Below are positions 53,001 to 64,000 of a DNA stretch of 64,000 nt, one piece after another. Within the stretch, counting starts at the first letter, position 1. Every line of letters begins with the position of its first letter. Source of the stretch: Meconema thalassinum (lineage: Eukaryota; Arthropoda; Insecta; Orthoptera; Tettigoniidae); NCBI GenBank assembly GCA_946902985.2, contig OX336397.1, forward strand, positions 189,352,813 through 189,416,812. Reading direction: 5' to 3'. The position numbers and the translations under genes were made by a program. Under the pieces are notes generated by a model. That model was not told the DNA's origin and made no database searches. It saw nothing but the letters and a program-made list of their open reading frames with translations.

Positions 53001-54405
53001 TATTTGGGGAACGTTGGCGAGTAATGAAAGCCGTGTCTCAGGTGTTCCTGCATAGCCCCACAAGATTCTCTTTCTTTATTTTTCTCCTCAAAATCTTATA
53101 AGCCTTGCTCAAATTCCGATCTTCCTGCGATCAGAAGCCACATGATCTCTCTTTAACGTGAAATTGGAACCATTCATTTTGAAAACACACATACACTGGC
53201 TGGGATTTGAGGAGTTCTCATAAATATTATTGATGCGTGACAAAATCCGGGGTATTATTGAGCCGCGCTTAGCTGCTGGGAGGATATAAATCAGATGTTT
53301 TTTTAAATCTGGTGCACTCAGAGTGATTTGTTTCGAAGTATTGACTTGGTGCTTTTTTGTTTTATGATACCGGCTCTGCAGTAGTACTGTATGCGTGGGG
53401 TTGGCGATGCTGTATTTGTCCATAAGTCAGGTGGAATGTTATCTACTGTAAATAAGACGTTTTTGAGGGGGTGGTTTATTCTACATACCTGTTGCAAATA
53501 AAATGAGCCTATGTGGTGTAATAAATATAATCATGCCCCTACGTTGGGCGATATGATATCGAAGCTAGCCACCCCAGGGTAGCGGGGCGATATACTCGCT
53601 AAACGAATCACACAATGTACAGTACACGGACGTCACTAATACACACATTTATTAATAACTTTGACTATATACATAACAGTTCTTCTCCAACATGCAAATT
53701 CTTCTTATTCTTCTTTTCTGTTTTTTCTCTGGCTATCAAAAACTATCAATACCTGTTTGTCACTTCCATTTATCTGCATCTCTCACACAGAATGCACAAC
53801 TTTCTTCATAGTCTACCCCTCACACAATTCTTAGTATTCTTCTGCTTCATTTCTTTTCTTCTTGCGTTTTATTAAACTTCTGCTTCTGTCCTTCTTACCA
53901 GATGTTCCCTATAATAATTCTTCTCCAAAAAAAAAAAACAATTGCCATACCAGATAACCTCACAAATCACATAGCATAAACTATCTATCAATCCCCTCCA
54001 TTCCGTATGGCATCAACTATCAATCACCCAAATAACACATCCCCATGGTCACCTTGCCCTTAGATCAAAGCCACTTGCCACCCACTGCTGGACCCACAAA
54101 GAATCTCTATCAATCAAAGTACAAGGTGGCCATGGCTAGTAACCTCTAAACAAAAATAAATACCACCAAAAGAAAGATACTAAAAGAAAGCTCTGTATCC
54201 TACTAAAATTCGGTTACAGTGGAAATGTTTAAATGGATTGATGACACAGCCACTGTCTATGTTTCTTTTAAATATTAATCTACAAAGTCTTTCAGCAATT
54301 CATAAGTTACTGCCATCACTGCTAATGCTGAAATATGTAATGTTGATGTATGCACGAAAAATTAGGTAACATTGGTTTATTAAGTGGAGATACACTCACC
54401 CACAC
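53001..54405. other. No recognisable gene
   Basis: 1.4 kb with C/T-rich stretches (53640-53880) and an A-run near 53928-53938. I see no supported feature. Confidence 0.45.
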
Positions 54406-54618
54406 TCACTCAGAAGGACACGAAGATACCGCGCCGATCTCAAAAAATGCCTCCACTGAATTCTGTTTTGGGAGAGTTCTTGCCACATTCAGATGTCGAC
54501 AAAGTTTGGAGATTTCATTTTTCCAGGAACTTCGTGGTCTTCCAACTGGCCTTTTTCCTCTTGGTTCTTCTTTAAAGATTTGTAAGACCATCCTATCATC
54601 TTCCATCCTGTTTGCCAC
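54406..54618 (-). pseudogene. LINE ORF2 C-terminal fragment
   Basis: Encodes GKRPVGRPRSSWKNEI, the GxRPxGRPxxxW motif near the end of RTE-like ORF2, on the minus strand. Confidence 0.6.
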
Positions 54619-55039
54619 GGTGGGTGAGTGTTTATCGTGTTCGCTCCTGGCCGTGGTAAGTGATTTTGGAAAGGCGGAAAAAATTATGACACCATGTCAT
54701 ACGATGTTGGCAAGTCAAAGAACCCATTCGAATTCAGTAGGCCGTGTTCATAATGGCAAAATCAATCTCGGGAGTTTCCGCCAACACAAAGTTCCTCATT
54801 TCTCTGCTAGAAAGCGCTATAGTGTTCAAGGAGCTTGGACAGCTAATCTCCTTGACTTTCATAGTGCTTCAAGGAACAACGAAATTCAACATGCAAGCTA
54901 CCCTTTGGGTGTCAAATAACAAAGCTTCCACCCGGCATCCGAAGTCTTCTGGAGTTAATGATGTTCAGTATTGGTGCTCGCTATGATGGTGAGTGTATGT
55001 CCTTATTTGAACTTTCTTTCCAGCTTTGAGATGCAGGGT

Positions 55040-56290
55040 CAAAAAATGGAGATACAAGAGAAATAATTTCTACTCTGAGATTTGCTGATGGCAACGTCAT
55101 CTTAGCCAATTCATCAGAGTATTCCAATGAGTTTTTGAATGGAATGAATTCTGTCTTGAGGAAATAATTGACGGCTTCGGTGGCGTAGTTGGTAGCATGC
55201 AGAGCTTCTATGCCCAGCATCGCGGGTTCAATCCCGGCTGAAGTCATCGTTTTTTAAGAGCGATAAAATCCCTGAGTATGCCTGCCTTTGGAGGGGAAGT
55301 AAAGCCGTTGGGCCCATGTCATAGATGTATGGCATGTAAAAGCACATTTCACTAACTACATATGCGTAAAGCAAAATGTATAGGTTGGATTTGATTAACG
55401 CTCTATTAATTTCCGTTCACCGCAAGGTGCCGATTGCGGTGGTATCTAGTAGCCAAGTTCGCAGCTAGGTATCATTGAAGGTAGCATTAGGTATCAAAAG
55501 TAGGAACTACTAGAACTACTTGCAGTCCTTACCTGAACTTCAGATAACACACACTAATACAGCCATCACCATTAACACACAGAATACACAGGGCTACATG
55601 ACCACGTTGCAGCCCCTAAACTGAGGAACCAATGAGGAAATAATTCACGATGAAAATTAATAAATGTATAAAAATATTGGAAAGCAGACGAAAGAATTCA
55701 GAAACCCCTAAGGACGTCAAATGGCAGGTGAAAAGCTAAAGGAAGTAGGAGACCTCTGTTACTTAGGAAGCAAATCGGACGAAGCAAACAGGATATCAAA
55801 AGTAGATTGGCTCAGGTAAGGAAAGCATTTCTACAGAAAAGGAATCTGTTCACATCAAATGTAAATGTAGGTATTAGAAAGTCATTTTTGAAAGCCTTTG
55901 TCTGGAGCGTGATGCTCTATGGAAGTGAAACTTGGACTGGTACAGGCGAATGATGAAAATCAGATGTGTGGTTAAGGTAAGAAATGAAGAGGTATTAAGC
56001 CGAGTGGGCGATGAGAGATGTTTCTGGCGACTGCTAATGAAGAGAAGAGATAGGTTGGTAGGACACAAACTACGAACCCAGGAATAGCAAACTTAGTTAT
56101 AGAAGGAAGGGTCGAAGACAAGAACTGTAGTGATAGACCAAGGTTAGAATATGTTAAACAGATTGTCTCGGGATATACGGTGTGGTAGCTATGTAGAGAT
56201 GAAACAATTAGCTCAGAACAGGGAGATATGGAGCGCTGCATCAAACCAGTCAAAACACCGAAGACTAAAACAACAAACAAAAGGATAAAA
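55040..56290 (+). pseudogene. LINE reverse transcriptase interrupted by a SINE
   Basis: 55073-55160 encodes LRFADGNVILANSSE, an RT catalytic region with the second Asp of the box changed to Gly. After the SINE at 55170-55632 the LINE resumes (KEVGDLCYLGS, then VWSVMLYGSETWT-like sequence in another frame, RNEEVLSRVGDERC, and the 3' end GCTGCATCAAACCAGTCAAA). The same 3' end occurs reversed at 6763-6910. Confidence 0.75.
55170..55632 (+). mobile_element. tRNA-derived SINE, second family, 13-bp duplication, nested in a LINE
   Basis: Head CGGCTTCGGTGGCGTAGTTG with box B GGTTCAATCCC near 55225; body like the copy at 43709-44116 (ATGTCATAGATGTATGGCATG). Flanked by TGAGGAAATAATT at 55157-55169 and 55633-55645. 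Confidence 0.9.
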
Positions 56291-56487
56291 TGCAACTGTA
56301 TTATGGAAACCTAAGATGTATTTTTATTGCTCAACTTTGAATTTATTTTCTGTAGGCTCCAACCCAGCCTTCCACTGGGAGGAAAAACTTGAAACACTAT
56401 GATTTATGTGGTTGATATCAAGTTAAGTAGCGGTTCATGACGTATTACTCCTTCATAACTTTCCTAAAGTACACCTGTGGTAATGGT

Positions 56488-57028
56488 CAGTGCTGGATTA
56501 CCCATTAGGCCCGACTAGGCCCAGGCCTAGGGCCCCCAATTATCTGGGGCCCCCAAAAAATAACGAATTGTTCTGCGGAGAGCTCGATTTCAAAATTGAA
56601 ATGGATCAAAAGTGCGCAAAGAAGTATCATGACACAAGAACTATTAGACATGCTATGTTTAAATGTATATAGAGTCAGATGTTCTGGGGGAAATTGATTT
56701 AGATGACATCGTAGAAGATTTCATTGACCAAAAAAATAGAAAAATAATTGAATACATTTTACAGAAGTAAAAAATAGAATGATTTGTTAAATTGTTCATC
56801 GAATCATCTGAGATGTTTTCAAATAACGATGATAGTTTCAATTGAAATGTATGTATATATGTAGGCCTATATATGATATAAAAAGCGTATTATTCATCTT
56901 GAGAAAAAAACCTCTTGTATATACTTTATTAAATGTACAGATGCTAAAAATAAAAATTAATTGATAAAAATAAAGGGGCCCCAAAAATCTGAGGGACTTG
57001 GGCCTCATTTTACCCTCATCCGGCACTG
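56488..57028. mobile_element. Non-autonomous hAT-type element (MITE), 541 bp
   Basis: Ends are imperfect inverted repeats: CAGTGCTGGATTACCC at the left, and GGTAAAATG...CGGCACTG complement at the right (CAGTGCCGGATGAGGG), followed inward by GGCCC-rich stretches. An 8-bp duplication GTAATGGT flanks it (56480-56487 and 57029-57036), as in hAT elements. No transposase. Confidence 0.9.
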
Positions 57029-57035
57029 GTAATGG

Positions 57036-57561
57036 TCAGAAAAAATCTGTAGATGATGTAGTAATAGATAGTATTATTGTTCTGGTTCCTATACCCTCCC
57101 ATGTGTATTTATGAATATCCTTTTGCTTCGAGAATGAGTTTGCTGCAGATAAACCCATACTAGCACAGAAGTCCAATAAACATTTTCCATTGGCGTTCAC
57201 TTCCCTATCCTCACCCCACTTACCCATTACCATCTCTGACCGTACCCCACAGTTCTATTTTCTAACCTAGCAATTATATCCCCCATCAGCACTTATTGTT
57301 AACTCTCACTACCACATCTCTCAATGCCTCATACCATCCGTCTGCCCCTTCACATGGAGCATACATTGAAACAATCCTGACATTTCCAAATATATCCACA
57401 TTAATCGTTCATTTACATACCACACAGCAACTATGTTACGCTCCAAGGTTTTCTTGACATACAGCCCTACTCAATACTTTACTCTGCCTCGTTTCACACC
57501 TGACAGGCACACCTTGTAATCTCCTACTTCCTCCTCACTAGCTCTCCTTATCTGAACTAAT
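57036..57561 (-). pseudogene. LINE endonuclease fragment (3' side), split by a hAT element
   Basis: Encodes VSMYAPCEGADGWYEAL-like sequence and NGKCLLDFCASMGL, KQKDIHKYTWEG, the C-terminal half of an APE endonuclease (the GDxNAR position is degraded). Its upstream part continues at 59885-60041, on the other side of the hAT insertion. Confidence 0.7.
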
Positions 57562-57569
57562 CCCTAGAA

Positions 57570-59876
57570 CAGGGTGGTCCAACCTTTAGTTACCCCAGGG
57601 CCAATCAAACTTTAGTATAGGAATGTGAGGGCCAGTAACATTCCAGAAAGAAAACGTATTACACATTTTACTGAAAAGCATTTATTAAAATTTATATTAA
57701 AAGCAGTTAAATATTACTAGTTTAATATACCACTTCATTTTACAGTCGAGAAATCAGTGTGATGATTGGCACTGCTTTCCTGATACAAGTGTATCAATGT
57801 CCACTGTAAGTTCAGTAAAGCAAAGTCTCAGGCTCGATTCCAGTGAAGCACTTTCAATTCGATTTCTCGTTTTTTATTTTTATTTTTGAGAGCAGGAAAA
57901 GCACTTTCGCACCCATACGTACTGCCAAACAGCGATAACCCCTGCAGAGAGAATTTAAGCAGTTCTTTAGAAATCAGTTTCCAGAAATTTTCAGGGACAT
58001 CACAGGTTTTAGTCTGGTAGAATGGGTCTGCCTGAAGATCATAAATTTCCATTTCAAGGTCGCAAGGCACCTCACTCACTTCAATATCTATGCGGTTGTT
58101 GAACAGTGTAAGTTTTGGTTTTAATGAGTCAAAATCCGGGAATCTGTTGTGTAATTCTTTCTTGATATCTATTATTGTTTCATGAAACATACTAAAATGT
58201 ATGTCTCCCTATTCTTCTTCCGACTGCTGACAAGATGGGAAGTGTGCCATATTATTTGCCTTCAATGCAATCAATTTTTTCGGAAGCCCTCAACATGTCC
58301 ATAAAGCTGGGAGATATTTTGTTTTCTGCCTTGTAGTATAAGGTTTAAAGCATTTAGATGGGGAGTTAAATCTGTCAGAAAAGCAAGATTATTTGAATAC
58401 TGGATTTCTTCCAGTTTTTCTTGATACTCATGCCCAATGTTTTCATTTTTGAGAAAAGCAAGAATTTCATTCCTCGAGCCAAAAAACTGTTGCAAGCAAT
58501 TTCCGGCATTTAGCCAACGCACTTCACAGTACAATGAAATGTCATCATACTCAGCCACCAAATTGTCCAGGAATGCAATAAATTCTCTGTGTCTACAGGC
58601 TTTATTGCCTCCCCTCATTAAATTTACAGTGTTTACAACAGTTTTCATTGTCTCACTGAGCCTTATAATTTTTCCACAGAGAGCCTCCTGGTGGATAATG
58701 CAGTGGAAAAACAAAATATTCAATCCTCTTTCTTTACACAGTCCTACTAAACCAATGTTAGGACCATCTGTTGCAATGCCAGAACACTTCACAAAACGTC
58801 CATATTTACTACAAACGGCATAATCCAGTGCGTTGAATATGTCAATACCTTTTTTGCTGGTTTCTAATGATCTTAATTCCAACAGTTCTTCATGAATTTC
58901 AAATTCTTCGTTCTCGCCGATGTCAGCTATATCTGTGCTCTCATCTAGAGCTAGAGAGTAAAATTCACATTTTTCAAAAATGCTCTTGAGAGAACCTGAA
59001 ACTTCACCAGCCATATCATTAATTCTTCTACTAACTGTCAGATACAAGGAAACTGTTTAAAAGATTTTAGCCATCCTATTATCTCCAAATGAAAATGCCA
59101 TTTTTACAGCACACCTCTTAATGAGCCCACCATCCCTAAAATACTTTTTACTCTTAGCTAGCTCTAAACAAACCTCATAAGATGCCTTTAAACCGGCAAT
59201 GTTTGATGGTTGCAGAAATATATTCTTCTGTCTTGATAGTTTCAGCTTCAAATCATTAAACACACAATTTCTGGCACTTCCCTGGTATTGGTCGTATTTT
59301 GATTTGTGCAACCTGGTATAGTGTCTATTCACGTTATACTCCTTCGAAACACCTAAGACTTGAGAACAGATAACACACTGTGGATTACCATTATGTTCAA
59401 CAAAAAAGTAACTTTCCTGCCACTTTGACTGAAATTAACGTTTCTCATCTTCAACACAACGTTTATTAAGTCCTAACATATTAGGTACGGTACCGCTCTC
59501 GCAACAACGATGAAAACAAACTCTCGTCGTACTATATCTCCCGAACAACCTCTCTCATCAAAAACAACCTCTTCGAACAGTCCTGCGCTCCCTTTTGTAG
59601 GGAAATTCGCCGCAGCACACGAACGATCGCGAACTTATTGGCAGCCAATCACTGTCGTCTGGAGGCGTGCCGTACGTACTCGTGGAAAGACAATTCTGAT
59701 TACTAGCCTATTTTTCGAGATTTATCCTTTCCCACCTGGCTCCTTCGTAACATTACTGAAGGAAAGTGAAAGTTAAAGTGGGCACGCCACGGATTATACC
59801 TGTCGAAGAGTGAAAGGCAGTTAGAAGGGCAAGGGCCAACAAAAATGAACAGGCGGGCCGCGGGTTTACCACACTG
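57570..59876 (-). mobile_element. hAT transposon, 2.3 kb, inactivated
   Basis: Short imperfect terminal repeats (CAGGGTGGTCCAACC at the left; CAGTGTGGTAAACCC on the complement at the right) and a perfect 8-bp duplication CCCTAGAA at 57562-57569 and 59877-59884. It encodes a broken hAT transposase on the minus strand and is inserted in a LINE. Confidence 0.92.
57828..59479 (-). pseudogene. hAT transposase (GTF2IRD2/ZBED-like group), several lesions
   Basis: The N-terminus has a BED-type finger (CVIC and HYTRLH). Core motifs are LALDESTDIAD, CSGIATDGPNIG, FFHCIIHQEALC and VRWLNAG, and the C-terminal dimerisation motif is FGSTYGCESAFPALK. In-frame stops occur at 59437-59435 and 59059-59057, and a frameshift at about 58272 is followed by a stop before the last part, which restarts at 58190. 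The motif set matches domesticated and transposon proteins of the GTF2IRD2/ZBED5 type. Non-functional as it stands. Confidence 0.88.
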
Positions 59877-59884
59877 CCCTAGAA

Positions 59885-60041
59885 TATCAAATCTCATTCT
59901 ATTTGCTGACTCAGCTATTCTACTTTCTTCCATAACCACCCTCAATATTAATTGTACCTCATCGAATACCAGTTCGATTGCCTGTTCGTTTCCAAGGAGT
60001 CCCTGATCTGTCAGATGGGAGTGGGACTCCACCACTCCCAT
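59885..60041 (-). pseudogene. LINE endonuclease fragment (5' side of the hAT insertion)
   Basis: Reads VMEESRIAESANRMRFDILG up to the CCCTAGAA duplication and continues at 57561 in the same sense (QIRRASEEEVGDYKVC). This shows the LINE was present before the hAT arrived. Confidence 0.6.
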
Positions 60042-60270
60042 AGGTCCGAGGTTAGCTCATGACATTTTCAGCAGGTTTAGGAAGTCCAAGTGAAGCAGGT
60101 TGCAAGGCTTACTTACACATGGCCCAACGAGTTGGGTAGTCCTAGACGCCTGAGTGGAAGGCCACGAATCAGAATATGCCCAATATGCCTACTCCTATTC
60201 CATAGTACCGTAACTGGTATCTTGACTGCCAGGACCGCTTACTAGGCCACAACTCAGAATATATAGGCTA

Positions 60271-60392
60271 ATTGTGGACTACCGGTATTGAAGAAGTCTT
60301 CAATGTGATTAACTTTTATATAATTGTGGACTATTGAAGAAGTCTTGAATGTGATTAAGATTTATATAATTGTGGACTATTGAAGAAGTCTT
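60271..60392. repeat. Short tandem repeat, three units of about 50 bp
   Basis: ATTGTGGACTA...TTGAAGAAGTCTT units begin at 60271, 60323 and 60369. Confidence 0.85.
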
Positions 60393-60975
60393 TCTTTATG
60401 ACGAAAATTATACAAGTTAACCGGTGAGAGTATTTATAAGTAGGTACGGGTAAATACATCTTCGAATTCCTACCGTTTACTGTTGGTTCTGAGGGAGATA
60501 TGGCGTGTTTGGTTTGAAGTGGGGTTTGTGTAACACAAGTCGGAGGTATAGTCTTACTGAAACTCATTTTATCCAGTCACCGACAATTCTTAGTTCGCCT
60601 ACTCGTGGTGTGACCTTGAGTTTACCTTTACGTTGATAGGTTTGTAGTATAATCCTCTGCCCCGTCATATTCTTAAAACCAATTAATAGGACGCTTCATT
60701 TGTGGCTGGCACCAGTAATTCCAATGATAGATCTTAGTATTTTACTCGATATTATACCCTATGTTAATATCATATACAGTCAAGCGCTAACCTCCTCTTC
60801 TAACTGTTCACTCGGAGGGTTATATTCTCATTACTGTAGTATTATTTGAATTCTGAGTTCTGAAATTACCTCATTTGATAATGATAATGATTTGGCGTAG
60901 GCCTACTGGTATACTGTAAGTATGGCCTACTATAATCCTTAAGCGCACTTTCTGTGTTCTAGTTTGCTGGACATT

Positions 60976-61347
60976 ATGGAGCAACAACCACCCTTTAAGA
61001 GTGAGCCAGAATGGCTGCCTCTAACTGATAAATTCTCTAATATTGTAAGTTGTATTTATTATGTATATCGTGTAACATAGCAATCTTAGTGATGTGCATG
61101 ACAATCAAGTTTTAGTGACTTAATACTTGCTACCAGATAGTAGGCTAACGAGGATGTTTCATATTTTATTGTTACAAGTAACATAGCAGGCTACAGCTGT
61201 TCTGGCTGCATGTTTTATGTTGGTTCATACTTGTATAATACTTTCTAGGAATCAATTGACCTGTTACCCTCTCATAATCTGCTGGATGAGTCTGGCGATA
61301 AATACGAAGATAAAAGCCGGGCAGTGAAAACGGAACTTGAAATACAG
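60976..61347 (+). CDS. Two 5' exons of a probable host zinc-finger gene
   Basis: Exon 1 60976-61044 (69 nt) starts at an ATG and ends at a GTAAGT donor. Exon 2 61249-61347 (99 nt) follows a CTTTCTAG acceptor and ends at a GTGATC donor. Both are phase 0 and join into one open frame. The exon 1 protein begins MEQQPPFKSEPEWLPL, and exon 2 is acidic, ending AVKTELEIQ. The KSEPEW and VKTELE patterns are like the acidic leaders that precede C2H2 arrays in many insect zinc-finger genes. No zinc-finger exon is visible before the window ends, so later exons lie in long introns, outside, or are lost. Confidence 0.55.
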
Positions 61348-62690
61348 GTGATCATAGGTTCTATATTTCCTGCCATTTAAATATTTCTTATTTTAGCAGT
61401 GAGCAGTTGCTGATGTTATTGTAATCATAATGCGAGTTCCTGGGATCTATTGTACGTGAAGTCTACACCTCACGCTGTGCTAACAGTAGCTAATTTATTT
61501 GTAATGCAGGTTCACCCTTCTTGCATATTTGACGGATTATGAAACACAGCTTCAGTGATAACCTTTCACATCAAAACACATCGTATATGTCTGGAAAGCC
61601 TTATTATCAAAATGGCTGCAGTGATGAAGTATGACGACATCACGAAGGACACTGAATGTTTACTGGCAAACTTATGGGAAAATGTCTGGGAATAAAGGGT
61701 TTTGGGTTGATGAATGGCATTTAGAATAACACTTAGAAATGAGATGTGTATCGTTTTCCAAATTTTTGTATTGTCGTTTTTATTTATAAGACATGTATAC
61801 CCATCTTTACTTGACCTATATAGGTCTGGTCAAGATCCCAATTCACATCCAAATTTTGGCATTCTAGCTGATATTTGTAAAGTATGTATCCCCATCTTTA
61901 CTATACATATACAATGTGTGGTTAAAATGGCGTTACACATCGGAATTTTGGCATTTTAGCTTATGTTTATAACATACTAGCTATTATGCCCGGCGTTGCC
62001 CGGGAGGTGCCTTTATACGTTATAGAAAGATACATGCTTATATATTTCTCAGAACATATACATTTTGCCCCCATGTGAGATTAGAGCATTCTTCTCCTCA
62101 AATCTGATGTTACTCAAGTGCAATATTAACTCACAGTAAACCTAGTCGAAAAGTACTGTGGAGTACAATAACGTAGCAGAGCATGCAACAATAGTAAAAA
62201 GGGTTGTATATACACAATTCCTCGAGAAATCGGTCTCACAATTACTTTTCTGAAAGTGTTTATTTTTAATTTAATGGGGTAATTAAGACGTCTTATAGCA
62301 GTGCTCACATAGTTATCACTATTATTTTTCAAATGTAGCATCTACCTTGTTGATAGGAAATAATATTGAAAATATATAATGATTGGAAGATTAAGTCCTC
62401 ATTGTGGAGTCAAATATACTTATGATTTTCAATCCCGCACAAATTACGTGAATAATGTGAAATTACTTATTCCTGTACATAGCTCAGTGTTTACTATAAC
62501 AGCACATTAAGGAACAATCTTGATGTAAAAATAATTTACAAGCATATTATCTCGTCCACATCAAGTTAGAGTAAATTAAGCGGTGTATAATCCCAGTATA
62601 ATGTCAAATATGATGCTTATATTCTGAGCACATTGGACTTCCTTATCTAAAGTATTAAATAACATTTGTAAGTAAGCACTAAAATGGCTA
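61348..62690. other. No recognisable gene; intron or intergenic sequence
   Basis: About 1.3 kb. TATGCCCGGCGTTGCCCGGG at 61986-62005 is a phrase I associate with dispersed arthropod repeats, but I cannot define its limits. No exon like the two upstream was found. Confidence 0.4.
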
Positions 62691-64000
62691 ATATTCATCT
62701 TCTTCTCGCGGATGGGTCACTTCGGACCACGCGGAATCAACGTATTGTGAGCCTTCCTCCTTGCCCAATAGCTCTTCATATGGATGGATTGTTGTAGTTT
62801 CTGTTCCTCCGACCGTGCACGTCGTGTTGGTTTCTTCTGATCTTCCTCAAAACCCCTTATGTGAACACAATTCCTGATAGCATTTCTATTCATCAGATCT
62901 GGCGATCCCATCTCCACTAGGTCCTCTCCACCTGTTTGTACCACTTTGGTCTTGTACGTTTGTTCTGCAGAAATTTGTGGATTCGGGGAGTAAGTCTCGT
63001 CTGATTCATTCTTTCCAAATGGCCCAAAAATTGAATTCGTCCCATTCTCGTGGCATCAGTAAGTTTAGAAATTTTCATATATATTTCAGAGTAGGGTTTT
63101 GGATAGTGTATGCCATTTTTAATTCTGGGCCCTAAGATATTTCGCATAATTTTCCTTCACTTAATCTCTAATTGTTCCTTTAATGTTTTAAGTTGTAAAT
63201 TGAGCGTCTCTGAACCATAGAGAGATTCCGGTTTAATCACTGTTAAGTAATGGCGAATTTTACTATTCCATGACAAGTATTGCTTGTTATAAACATGTTA
63301 TGTGTATTGAAAAGCGACCTCCATTATCTGGATTGTTGATGTTACAGATATATTTTCTTTGCCATATTCTGTAACGAAGGCCTGTTTGCCATCTCTTGAT
63401 GAATACAGTACATTTGCATTTGTCAGTTGGCACAGGCTAGAGTAAAAGGTGGCTTTTCACCGATGTCTCAGTCTCACTCATGGCTGTGATTATATGGAAG
63501 CTACTGAGGTATGGGTGGTGCTTAGTAATGGCATTCGGGGCACAGTCAGTGCCTGTGAATGCTGTGAAAGGTTCTCCTCATAGGGTTAGGACTACTGTTC
63601 TGACTCAGTGAGGAAAGCAATGGCAAACTACCTCACTCCTCTTCTTGCCTAGAACGCCTCAAAATAGCGCTGCCTTGGGTTTTTGTAGGTATCTACTCAC
63701 ATAACGTAACGGCGGTGCTTTTTGAGGATCCAACCAGCCTTCGGGCTGACTACCTAACACATTCTGTAACGCATTCGCCTACGTATTTAAATTCCTTTAC
63801 TCTAGGAATTTTGTTAGCGTTAATATCAATTTCATGTGGAGCATTTTTTATATTAGTCATAAATTTAGTTTTTGTTTTGCTGCTTGTTCTTCCAAGATAG
63901 TGATCTGCTTCTGTGCATCAGAGATAACTACAGCAATTAGTGCCATATCATCAGCAAATGCCAGACAGTCTATTTGAATACCCTTAATCTTTGGCCCTAG
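62690..64000 (-). pseudogene. LINE reverse transcriptase and C-terminus, interrupted, running off the window
   Basis: At the right edge the minus strand encodes LAFADDMALI, the RT catalytic box (about 63961-63932). Downstream are SLYGSETLNLQ (about 63220), MGRIQFLGHLERMNQ (about 63050) and the end HMKSYWARRKAHN (about 62765). Stops and frameshifts are frequent. About 63440-63770 does not fit the LINE and looks like an inserted repeat (with ACTACCTCACTCCTCTTCTT), whose limits I could not fix. Confidence 0.7.

Noticed and set aside
54350..54919. A 189-codon frame on the plus strand
   Set aside because: It overlaps a minus-strand LINE fragment in its first half and shows no domain or splice context; probably chance.
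59510..59776. An 88-codon plus-strand frame in the hAT 5' region
   Set aside because: It lies in the untranslated end of the hAT element, without motifs.

Overview
The window is repeat-rich, AT-rich arthropod (most likely insect) nuclear DNA. The signs are interstitial TTAGG-type telomere repeats, tRNA-derived SINEs with target-site duplications, many decayed APE-type non-LTR retrotransposons (LINEs), hAT and piggyBac remnants, and spliced genes. I cannot place it below insect.

The main content is a family of giant palindromic mobile elements, seen here in three insertions. Element B (25723-39930) is complete. It has two arms of about 7.1 kb in inverted orientation around a 34-nt non-palindromic spacer, begins AGTAGTGGGG, ends CCCCACTACT, and is flanked by a perfect 6-bp duplication CTCGTT. 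From centre outward each arm holds TTAGG-like repeats, a 12-13-bp minisatellite, a TATA/initiator core promoter, two FLYWCH zinc-finger genes reading outward, a small conserved protein, a BIR-BIR-RING inhibitor-of-apoptosis (IAP) gene, a spliced gene of unknown function (the last three reading inward), a 114-bp tandem pair and subterminal repeats of about 140-155 bp. No polymerase, integrase or transposase is visible, so B looks non-autonomous. The 6-bp duplication and 5'-AG ends recall Polinton/Maverick elements; FLYWCH fingers recall MULE-type transposons; neither assignment is proven.

Element A (window start to 9655) is a sister copy with the same centre, spacer and ends, cut off by the window edge. 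In place of the IAP module it carries a third, broken FLYWCH gene, a tRNA-Leu gene, a LINE 3' end and a 135-bp tandem array. It ends inside the IAP gene of a third insertion, element C, so A is nested in C. C and its host flank are tandemly duplicated (9656-13457 and 13454-19957), joined at a 4-bp microhomology. Copy 2 also carries a 942-bp LINE insertion and an IAP pseudogene with two nonsense codons.

The region 19187-25716 is host flank: piggyBac fragments, a degenerate repeat array, a LINE 3' end, a SINE and about 2.6 kb with nothing recognisable. The region 39937-64000 is ordinary repeat-rich host DNA: unassigned sequence, SINEs at 43.7 and 55.2 kb, LINE remnants at 46.1, 47.5-50.9, 51.5, 52.2, 54.4, 55.0-56.3, 57.0-60.0 and 62.7-64.0 kb, a 55-bp minisatellite, a 541-bp hAT-type MITE and a 2.3-kb hAT element with a broken transposase. 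The one likely host gene is a pair of phase-0 exons at 60976-61347 that resemble the start of an insect zinc-finger gene.
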